This document shows positions 55,543 to 64,000 of a DNA stretch of 64,000 bases, piece after piece. The notes beneath the pieces were generated by a model. That model was not told the DNA's origin. It did no database searches and saw nothing but the letters and a program-made list of their open reading frames with translations. The position numbers and the translations under genes were made by a program. Origin of the DNA: Sciurus carolinensis (lineage: Eukaryota > Chordata > Mammalia > Rodentia > Sciuridae). The stretch lies in the NCBI RefSeq assembly GCF_902686445.1, contig NC_062224.1, forward strand, positions 21,059,123 through 21,123,122, given 5' to 3'. The stretch's first letter is position 1. Each line of letters begins with the position of its first letter.

Positions 55543-56249
55543 ACCTTTCAGTTTAAAACCTTGACACCCATTTGTACACTGCACATAGGTGAAGACTAAG
55601 CAAATTTCAGGACAATTAGTGACCATTCTAAAGGAGAATACAAGAGAAAAACTGTCCCTATTAAAAGACTAACTTGGAATAGTCAAGAAAAGTTGAATGA
55701 ATTTGCTTTTAAAGCACATATCATCACCAAGATCCAAATATAAGAAAAGAATTTAAACCTTTAAAAATTCTAGCACTTAAAATTATAATGTAACTTGAAA
55801 TTCATTTCTCAAAGGTATTTTTGAAAATCTATATAGTAACAGAGTAAATAATTTAAAGCAATGTTCTGCTAAAATGACTATCATAATTCATGGCAATAAA
55901 AATGTTGAGCTCATTGCAGAGACATCTGTTTTGCAAACAAATTATCAAAGCGATCTCAGCAATTCTCAGAATACACATTCTAATTAAATAACTCTCTCAG
56001 AATACACATTCTAATTAAATAACTCATACTACCTTGACAACTATTGAGTCTTTCTCATTCCTAGTCCTGAACAAGTAATTCCAGGTCATTCTGCATAGTT
56101 GACATTATAAGAAATAGATACCATTTGGTAACTATAAAAAATAATTTGAAATAGAAATGTGCAGTTAAAATCATATTTAGCAGTTCTTTTGATATTCATT
56201 TCAGAAATCCTCCTCATTTGGTTTGTAGGGATTGTACTTGGTGACATTG
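55543..56249. other. AT-rich unassigned region, no gene seen
   Basis: Unique-looking, with a 31 bp tandem duplication inside (separate entry). Confidence 0.4.
55964..56024 (+). repeat. Tandem duplication, 31 bp period
   Basis: Two identical 30 bp copies at 55964-55993 and 55995-56024, each beginning 'tctcagaatacacattc'. Confidence 0.95.
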
Positions 56250-56263
56250 AAATCATTCCCAGA

Positions 56264-56397
56264 GGGCTGGGGTTGTGGCTCAGTGGTAGAGCACTTGCCT
56301 AGCACACATGAGGCCCTGAGTTCAATTCTCAGCACCATATAAAAATAAAACAAGGGTATTTTGTCCACCTACACCTAAATCAAAATATTTTTTTAAA
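56264..56397 (+). mobile_element. Young ID SINE with extended 3' region and 14 bp target duplication
   Basis: 'gggctggggttgtggctcag' and 'gagttcaattctcagcacc' are near consensus. The 3' part continues beyond the first A tail ('gtattttgtccacctacacc') before a second A/T-rich tail, which matches an extended ID subfamily. 'aaatcattcccaga' flanks it at 56250-56263 and 56398-56411. Confidence 0.95.
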
Positions 56398-56494
56398 AAA
56401 TCATTCCCAGAAAAGAAAGCTGTTAGTGAAAAAAAAAAAAAAAATCACTGCTCCCCTAAGGTAAGTTCTCGAAAAATGTAAGACAATAATAGTA

Positions 56495-56612
56495 CACATA
56501 ATATTTTAAAATCTTTTCACATGCATTATTTTATTATATCTCTATAACAGGTATATCAAATTTATAAATTAAGAAACAGACATCTGTACAGATGAGAAAA
56601 GTGCTCACTGTC
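56495..56612 (-). mobile_element. MIR fragment, antisense, weak
   Basis: 'catgcattattttattatatctctataac' and 'attaagaaacagacatctgt' loosely follow antisense MIR. Confidence 0.3.
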
Positions 56613-57685
56613 ACTGTAATGAGTATCTTTATACTCTTGATAACACTTAGTGTTTAACAAAATGTCTAAAGTCTAATTCATGTAATATTAAAAATGCCTA
56701 TCACACATATGGGCACAGTCAGCTCTAGAAGACCAATAAGAAAACTGGAATGTAGTGTGTTTCCATGTTACTTGAGCATAAACTTTATGGGAATTTTTTG
56801 GACAATTTTCAGACTTCTATCATTTTTCCTAACCATCAAAAAAAGTAAATGGCATCATTTAAAAGGAAATCATCATTTCATATGATATCTTATCCTATTA
56901 AAAATGCACATAAAAAGTTGGGAGTAGATATTGAAGAAAAATGGTACCCAGAGAGATCTGACATATTTTATTCTTTTATGTACTTTAGAAAGTGCCCACA
57001 AGTTAAAAGTTTAAAAAATTCTACCCAACAAGCTTGAAATTCAATAATCTGTTGGGGATCTATTTTCCTGCTGGTTAACAGAATGAGTATACCAAGAAAT
57101 CAAGTAACTAGGAATTTACCTTTAGAGAATAATATACAGATATTGTGGCAGGCACCGATAAATTTGAGTTTCTAAAATAAACATGTAATTAAATAATGAA
57201 AATAACTTTTTTTAAGACAGAAATTCAGGATTTGAGTAAGTTAACCATAGAAGGGTTAGAAATAGCACATAAACACTAAAGCTGAAATGAACAGGTATGT
57301 TGTTGCTCTGGGAACAATAATGTGAAGTAAATCCTGAATTATTAATTTGAAAATGCTGTTAGGTGGATGGGCGGGATTTAGGAAGCCACTTTTAGGAAAA
57401 CGTAGTAAGGAGAGGCAAAAGGAAAGAAGAGCAAACAGGTTTAGAAGTTGGAGGAAGAAATAGAAATTCATTTGGAGGTAAAAGTTCTCCAGATTCTCAT
57501 AATTAGTATTGAGTCATTTTTCTTTCTCTTCCTTAAAGAGACTTTGGAAATCATCTATTCTAAGATCTGATAGAAAAAATAAAAATTTAATGTTTGAGTT
57601 AGACATATAAAACAAAATCGCCTCCCCACTCCGTTCCTCACCAAATCTGCATCTCCTCCTATATTTTCCATCCTTGAGAATGGTG
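56613..57685. other. AT-rich unassigned region, no gene seen
   Basis: ORFs of 60-71 codons without similarity. No repeat family named. Confidence 0.4.
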
Positions 57686-57689
57686 AGAC

Positions 57690-58200
57690 CATCCATGTAC
57701 TTTCCAGGACAGCATCTCTCTTGATGCCCTTTTCATCTAATCCATCACCAAATCATATAACATTAGTTCCTAAATATTTCTTGAAACTGTCTTCCTTTTT
57801 GCCTCCTAATTGCTCTCAGGAACAAAAATTGAATTCCTCTACCCTTACTCATTTACCAATATGAGATTTCTAAAATAAAGAGTATTGTGATACTTTACAT
57901 AAAATTCTTCAGTGACACTTCATAGTTTTCAGAGAGATGTCAACTCATGGATCCTGCCTGATTTCCTACTTATATCTTCACAACCCCATACAGACACTCT
58001 GTTTCAGGCAAACTGAACAATATATACCATTCGCTAAGTCATATTTTACCCTCCAGCCACTAATTTGCCTATGTGACTATCACCTGACCTTTAAACTTTG
58101 ACTCCCATGTATGTGATCATTTCCTCCAGATTGCCTTCTTTAATCCCTGGACCTGATTTGATGTCTCTCTTGATGGCTACCATCACACAGCTTTAGGTGT
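57690..58200 (+). mobile_element. L2 LINE, long fragment
   Basis: 'catctaatccatcaccaaat', 'gcctcctaattgctctcagg', 'tcttcagtgacacttcatag', 'gatcctgcctgatttcctac' and 'ttacccctcc'-like 'ttaccctccagccactaa' run in L2 sense order over about 500 bp. Confidence 0.6.
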
Positions 58201-60045
58201 AAAAGACCATCACAGTCAGAAGTGGATTAGGGAAGAGTTGGCCAGGCAAGTATCCAGAGCACCAGTCTTCAAGAAGACTTAAACACCATTCAGAATATTG
58301 CAGATGGAGAAAACTGTTTATCAACACTGTGTGGTTGGGAAGCCAACACTGACAAACCTCAAGCAATGAGAAGGCTAAGATGCCCTGACAATATGCTCGA
58401 ATAGCAATAAATGATCTCTAAACTTTCTTTCCAAAGAGGTGAGTGGTTACTTTCCATGTTTTTATTTTGCTAGTTGGCCTATACAAGTTTGCTCAGGGCC
58501 CTCCACCAGTGCACATTTTGCCCATCCTTCTCTACACTGTGTGTGAGGTAGAGGTCAGTGGTCTCCCCAGAGAAAAGTCAAACAAATAAAGAACATCACT
58601 TTGAAAGGAGCCAAATATGTAATTAGCTTTCTTTGGGCAGCTGTGCATCTGTCTGGTTCTGATTACAATATGTAACATGCTGGATCGTAATAAGATGAAT
58701 TACTTGCCTAAGTTCTCCATAAGCTTCCCAAAGACCAGAGCTATAATTTTTTTGTTTCGTAACATATCTGAAAAATTTCAACCAAAGTATGTGTGACTTT
58801 GAAGTCTAGTGAACTGAGACCCAAACATGACGATTTAGCAGTGAATGTCTGGCACTGTCCAAAGAATGACCTTGAGTCAAACAGGTAAGAATATCTCGTT
58901 CCCTAAAGAAGTATTCTTTATTATGGGACAGCTGCAGACAATTGTGAATGAAATATCTCCTAGATCGATCCTTCTCTCTTTGGTTTGACTTCACATTTAT
59001 CAGAAAACAACTGACTTTGTTCTCTTTCTTAGACACCTTTATATAAAGGATGTAAAGTCCTGAATGGGGAAGATGAAATCTATAGTCACCTGTCAAAATA
59101 TATCAACCACTATAAGTCAATAAATTTATATTCTTGTTTGTACATTATTCTCTCATGACTAATAGGAGATGGGATCTCTAAGTCTGATCAACTCTGTGTA
59201 CAAGGACAAAATGTAATTTCTGAAACTCTCAGTTGGAACTACTGCCCTTTCTATAATTTCCCCAAGACCTTTCTAAGGTCTTGGGAAAATTATATAAACT
59301 ATGTAATAATTTTCTAAATTATAAAGATCCTGTGCATTTTTCCCTCTTTAAATAAGAATGACCTGGACATTTAAAAGATAATTTGAACTTTGATTGTTTT
59401 CTCCCTAAAATAAAATTTCATCTTGGTACAGTTTTTGGCCCATAGAAGGAATTTCATGCTCTTGACCTGATTTAAACTAATATTTTCCTTCTCTCTATTG
59501 CCAGTAAAATATTGTTATAGTCAACTTTTCTCAAGAGAAAAGTTTGTGTTTCTTCATAGCAGGCTATAATATTTAAGAGAAAAAGCAGTATCCATTGAAC
59601 TAACGACTTTTTTCTGGAAAATACACAGAAAACTATGAAAAAAAATAAGCTATTAGGATCTTTCAGGATTAAACTACATTACTTCAATAAAGGAGTACTG
59701 TACACATATGTGGATTTTACAAGAAATGGTGCATTTTCTGATAATGACCTATGTTGATTTTGGAAGTTTCTTAAATATTATGTCTATCAATTATATTTAA
59801 AATATCAAGCACGTTAGATAGTTCCAGAGAAAAGGTAACACCAAGGGCAAATAAAATTTTTCCTGAAAACTTCTGTAACTTGACTTGAGTCATATAAAAT
59901 TCAGAATAAATATAATAATCCTAAATTTTTCCACTTTTGAAAGTGCAATCATTCTAATAAGGTCATTTTACCCAGTAGAAATATTATTTTATTCCATATT
60001 TTTTCTATTACCTTAGAAAATCACATTATGCCAAAATGAACAGGT
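58201..60045. other. Unassigned region, no gene seen
   Basis: A 96-codon antisense ORF (58806-59096) was inspected and not recognised. Otherwise AT-rich and unnamed. About 58600-58760 looks non-repetitive and complex. Confidence 0.4.
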
Positions 60046-60046
60046 T

Positions 60047-60150
60047 TACAATCCCTTATCTAAACCTATAGGGCAAATGCATTTTGGAATTCAAAAGTCT
60101 CCAGATTTTAGAGAGATAATAGTATGTGTTTGACATATATTTAGTACAGT
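60047..60150 (+). mobile_element. Old DNA-transposon terminus (tentative)
   Basis: 'caggtttacaatcccttatctaaac' and 'ttttggaattcaaaagtctccagattttag' resemble a mammalian DNA transposon that begins 'acaggttgagtatcccttatcc'. Only the left part is seen. Confidence 0.4.
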
Positions 60151-61198
60151 GGGATTTGGTGGCTCTCTGAAAAAAAGAGTGTATATGCGTATAGTTTATA
60201 ATCATTTTACTGATACAAATGATGTATAAGATTAAACTACAAATAATAAATGTCTTTGCTACAAATTCTACATAGCTGACTGATTGTCACAGGTTTTCAT
60301 TGATTTTTGCCTAACATTTATATCCACAATCTACAGTTGTGATTGATGAAGACATGTACTTTGATCATGTTACTTGGATTTTCCTTTATTCTTAAATCTT
60401 TATGTGGGTTTACTTGTTCTTTTTCTACCCTATTTACATGAATAGGTGCTCATTTACTTTATATGTATGTATGCATATATATAGATATTGATGTACATTT
60501 ATATCTAGATAGTAGATAGGTAGATACGTAAGTATGAATACTAAATAAATGAATTCAGGCCTTACATTTTAAGTTCCACTGTACTTAGAAGTTTTATATT
60601 GTACAGTCTGCCTGTATTGTACAGGATAGAGAGCTACAAGAAGGAAATCTTCAATGAAAACATAAAATTGTTTAGATTATCTAATGAAATTAGAATCATG
60701 AACATTGTGCATCTGGCAAAAAGTTTGAGATGAATTTGCTACACATACAGTTAAACAAATGGAATAAATACCATAATTATTAACTTCAAAATGAAATGAA
60801 ATTAAATACTATTCTATACAATTCAAATGAGGGTAATACTCATAATTGCTAATAATGCAAACACTAATTTTCATCTAATCCAATTTTTATCTATTATTAG
60901 GAAGATGGGAGGTAAGAAAATGAGAGAGTAGTGATATAGGACAGTAGAGTAGAACTAAATATTAATCTTTCATGCAAGAATATGAATAGTTCATATCTAA
61001 AGCTAAACTTTAAAACTGCAGTATAGCATGTTATTCACAAATATGGAGAAAAAATGCCAGAGGCAACAGCTGATTTGGAAATGATTACATCTGGGGAGCG
61101 GTATGGGAAGGAGTACATTCAGGGAACTGGTTTATATTTTAGCTTTTAAAAATTTACTTTTCAGGTATATGTATAGCTTTTTATTTTAAGACACAACT
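60151..61198. other. AT-rich unassigned region, no gene seen
   Basis: Includes a short 'tagatag/tagatac' repeat near 60500. No gene or named repeat. Confidence 0.4.
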
Positions 61199-61210
61199 TA
61201 ATACAAATTT
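61199..61210 (+). repeat. Target-site duplication, left copy
   Basis: 'taatacaaattt' here and at 62161-62172, identical over 12 bp, bounds the L1. Confidence 0.9.
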
Positions 61211-61683
61211 AATAACCCAATCAATAAGTGGGCTAAGGAACTGTACAGACACTTCACAGAAGAAGATACACAACTGATCAACAAATACCTGAAAAAATGT
61301 TCAACACTCTAGTAATTAGAGAAATGCAAATCAAAACTACTCTAAGATTTCATCTCACTACAGTTAGAATGGCAATTATCAAGAGTACAAGCAACAATGT
61401 GTTGGTGAGGATTTGGGGGAAAAGGTACACTCATACATTACTGGTGAAACTGCAGATTGGTGCAACCACTCTGGAAAGCAGTGTGGAGATTCATTAGAAA
61501 ACTTTAAATGAAACCACCATTTGACCCAGCTATCCCACTCCTCAGTCTATACCCAAAGGACTTAAAACCAACATACTACAGTGATGCAGCCACATCAATG
61601 TTTATAGCAATTCAATTCACAATAGCTAAACTGTAGAACCAACTTAGATGCCCTTTAATAGGTGAATGGATAAAGAAACTGTG

Positions 61684-61740
<57 letters not shown>

Positions 61741-62160
61741 GGAATATTACTCAGTCTTAAAGGAGAATACAATTATGGCATTTGCAGATAAATGGGTAGA
61801 GTTGGATAATATCATACTTAGAGAAATAAGACAATCCCAAGAAACCAAAGGCCAAATGTTTTCTCTGATATGTGGATACTGATCCATAATGGGGGTAGGG
61901 CAAGGGAAGAATGGAGGAACTTTGGTTGGGCAGAGGGGAGTGAAGGGAGGGAAGGGGGCATGGAGGTGAGAAAGATGGTGGAATGAGATGGACATCATTA
62001 CCCTAGGTACATGTATGATTGCACAAATGGTATAAACCTACATCGTGTATAAAACCAGAGAAATGAAAAGTTGAACTCCATTCATGTATAATGAATTGAA
62101 ATGCATTCTTCTGTCATGTATAACTAATTAGAACAAATAAAAAAAGTTTAAAGTAAAAAA
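61211..62160 (+). mobile_element. Young 5'-truncated L1, end of ORF2 plus 3' UTR (pseudogene)
   Basis: About 950 bp. Landmarks: 'cagacacttcacagaagaag', 'gaaatgcaaatcaaaactac', 'ttactggtgaaactgcagat', 'ctatcccactcctcagtcta', 'ggaatattactcagtcttaa', then a purine-rich 3' UTR and 'gaacaaataaaaaaag'. The reading frame has frame-breaking changes and an expanded dinucleotide tract. The perfect 12 bp target duplication makes it one of the youngest L1 copies here. Confidence 0.95.
61686..61738 (+). repeat. (TA)n(CA)n compound microsatellite inside L1
   Basis: About ten TA units then about 18 CA units, at the position where related L1 copies read 'gtatatctacacaatgg' (compare 53432). The repeat therefore grew from a short L1 seed after or at insertion. 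Confidence 0.9.
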
Positions 62161-62164
62161 TAAT

Positions 62165-62755
62165 ACAAATTTGCACTGGTGGGAACATAAATGGTGTATC
62201 TACTATGGAAAACAGTATGACAATTAATCAATAGAATATTGGTTTGATCCAGAAACTCCACTTCTGGGTATATATCCAAAAAAAATTGAAAGCAGGGTCT
62301 TGAACTTATGGCTGTATTTGTATATGTATGCACATGTTCATAGCAGCATTATTCACAATAAGCCAAAATGAGGAGGCAATCCATAGGCCCAGAGTCAGAT
62401 GAATAGATGAACAAGCTTGAGCAACATGCATGAACCTGGAGGACATCATGCTAAGTTAAAGTCAGTCCCAAAAAGGCAAACACGGTGAGAGTCCACTTGT
62501 ATGAAGTATCTCGAGTTTCAAACTCACAGGTACAGAAAGTTGAATGGTGGCTGTCTGGGGCTGAGAATGACAGGAAATAGGGAGGTGTTTAATGGGTATC
62601 ATTTCAGGTTTGCAAGATAAAGAGTTCTGGAGCTTGGTTGCTCAGCAACATGAATAAAATTAACACTACTAAACTATATTCTTAAAAATGGTTAAAATGG
62701 TAAATATGTGGTTTTGAGTATTTGTACATAATTAACAATGATTTTTAAAAATGCA
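62165..62755 (+). mobile_element. Old L1 (L1M-type) 3' end
   Basis: 'gcactggtgggaacataaat', 'atccagaaactccacttctg', 'catagcagcattattcacaa', 'gaacctggaggacatcatgc' and 'ggtggctgtctggggctgag', ending near 'gattttta'. An older subfamily than the adjacent L1. Confidence 0.75.
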
Positions 62756-62872
62756 AGTTTCCAGGCCCCATTTCTGACTTAATGGACCAGAAGTTCTAAC
62801 GATTAGCCTGGGGAATCAGTAGTTCTAATAAGCACCCAAATTGATTCTGACATATTTTATATTCTGAAATCC
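62756..62872 (+). mobile_element. MER5A-like fragment
   Basis: 'ttccaggccccatttctgac', 'cctggggaatcagtagttct' and 'attgattctgacatatttta' follow the MER5A body. Confidence 0.5.
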
Positions 62873-62919
62873 ACTTCCCCAGGATAAACCATCTGCCTTC
62901 TGAAAGAAACAGGCCACTG

Positions 62920-63540
62920 TGTTAGTCAGTTTTACATTGCTGTGACCAAAATACCTCACAAAAACAACTTAGAGGAGGAAAAGCCTATTTTCTTTTTTTT
63001 TTATTTATTTATTTTTATTGTAAACAAATGGGATACATGTTGTTTCTGTTTGTACATGGAGTAACAGCATACCATTTGCATGTTCATACATTTACACAGA
63101 GTAATGATGTTTGATTCATTCCGTTATTTTTTTCCTTCCTCCCACCCCTCCCACCTCTCTTTTCCCTCTATACAGTCCCTCCTTCCTCCATTCTTGCCCC
63201 CCTCCCACCCCCCATTACTTTCACTCATGGTTTCAGTTTAGTCTATGGTGGCCCAACTCCATTGCTTTGGACCCTAGGTAAGGCAGGACATTATGGCAGA
63301 AATGCATGGTGTAGAAGCACTTTTCTATTAGGATGACCAGGAAGCAGAGAGAGAGAAAGGAGAAGGGGCACAAAGAAAATTAACACCTCTAGGGGTGCCC
63401 CCAGTGACCCACCTTCTCCAGCCATACCCACCTGCCTAAAGTTATCACCCAGTTAGTCCATTCAAACTAGAATAAACTGATTAGTTCAATCATTTTTCTT
63501 CTGGATATTCCTGCACTAATACAGGAGTTTTACCATAACA
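62920..63540 (-). mobile_element. MaLR LTR, antisense, split by a nested L1
   Basis: Plus-strand ends are 'tgttagtcag' and 'ccataaca', a complete LTR of the type at 31833-32277. About 225 bp of L1 3' UTR interrupts it. It is joined on the right to MaLR internal sequence, so this is the 3' LTR of a minus-strand element. Confidence 0.85.
62993..63217 (-). mobile_element. L1 3' UTR, antisense, nested in the LTR
   Basis: Read on the minus strand it contains 'gtgggaggggggcaagaatgg', 'catcattactctgtgtaaat' and a 3' A-rich tail, like 53580-53820. Only the 3' UTR was inserted. The target duplication is unclear; 'tttc' occurs on both sides. Confidence 0.85.
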
Positions 63541-64000
63541 TTCTGTCCCTGGCCCCCCAAAAACTCAGAGCCATATCACAATGCAAGATGTACTTAGTCC
63601 ATTTCCAAGAGTCCCATAATTTTAACAGTTTCAATACTGCCCAAATGTCCAAGTCTGAAGTCTTTTTGAAACTCAAGGCAAACTTTTACAGGGTTGTAAG
63701 TTCTGTAAAAAAAAAAAAAAAAAAGAAAAGAAAAAAAAAAAAAAAGAGTTACATATAGCCAATATATAATGGTACAGAGTAAATATTTCCATTCCCAAAG
63801 GAAAGAATAGGGTCATAAAAAAAAAGGGATGGGGTCAAAGAAAGACCGAAAATCCAGCCATTTCTATAGCTCCATCTCTGGTATCTGTGGCACATGGTGG
63901 AGTGATGTTCTCTCCAAAGATCTTGAGCAGTCCCACCCCATTGACCTTGTTCATTGCAGCACTCATGTTCTCTCTCTTAGCCTGCCTGTCTCCATTCCAG
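63541..64000 (-). mobile_element. MaLR internal region, antisense, runs off window
   Basis: 'ttctgtccctggccccccaaaa', 'catatcacaatgcaagatgt', 'gtcccataattttaacagtt', 'gcccaaatgtccaagtctga' and 'gagcagtcccaccccattga' follow the antisense internal sequence of MST/THE1-type MaLR elements. It is noncoding in this family or badly decayed. Two long A-rich runs (about 63704-63745) interrupt it. Confidence 0.7.

Overview
This window is nuclear DNA from a rodent of the squirrel family (Sciuridae: ground squirrel, marmot or tree squirrel type). The evidence is the SINE content. There are many short tRNA-like ID elements (motif 'tagctcagtggtagag') and several composite B1-dID (MEN-type) elements, in which a 7SL-derived B1 unit is joined to an ID unit. 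That composite is characteristic of squirrels. The L1 3' ends ('tctctgatatgtg' followed by a purine-rich 3' UTR ending 'gaacaaataaaa') form one lineage present at several ages.

I find no protein-coding gene, RNA gene or processed pseudogene that I can defend. Every ORF is short (the longest without gap N's is 155 codons), and none reads as a protein I recognise. Those long enough to examine lie in repeats or have no supporting features. The window is best read as intergenic or intronic sequence. An exon without an obvious ORF signature could be missed by eye.

Layout: 1-5.8 kb is dense in old repeats (ID, MLT1, MER5A, B1-dID, MIR, L2, a ~630 bp Tigger-type DNA transposon, and a young ID with a 13 bp target-site duplication). 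8.3-13.5 kb holds L2, MIR and MLT2 fragments, an L1 3' end inside an L2, and an L2 split by a MaLR LTR. 18.2-20.3 kb holds MIRs and a 1.4 kb L1 3' end. 20.5-21.2 kb is a GC-richer, apparently repeat-free segment with several RFX/X-box-like motifs. 22.0-23.3 kb is MIR, L1ME and a GATA microsatellite. 26.4-32.3 kb holds MER5, MIR, L2, ID and MaLR repeats, plus a probable class I ERV solo LTR at 30.75-31.42 kb and a MaLR solo LTR with a 5 bp duplication at 31.83-32.28 kb. 32.4-33.1 kb looks like non-repetitive regulatory-type sequence. A 500 N assembly gap lies at 35041-35540, with a partial tandem repeat at its left edge. 36.8-47.9 kb is mostly SINEs, MIRs, L1 3' ends and dinucleotide repeats. 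48-52 kb is largely unassigned. 53-54.4 kb is a stack of L1 pieces. 55-58.2 kb holds MaLR, ID, MIR and L2. 61.2-64 kb holds a young truncated L1 with a 12 bp target-site duplication, an older L1, and an antisense MaLR element whose LTR carries a nested L1 3' UTR and whose internal part runs off the right edge.

No multi-gene system is visible. The points worth a second look are nested insertions dated by target-site duplications, a 59 bp dispersed duplication, three local tandem duplications, candidate RFX, CTCF and homeobox-rich noncoding elements, and the sequence around the assembly gap. Family names come from recalled consensus patterns and were not checked by alignment.
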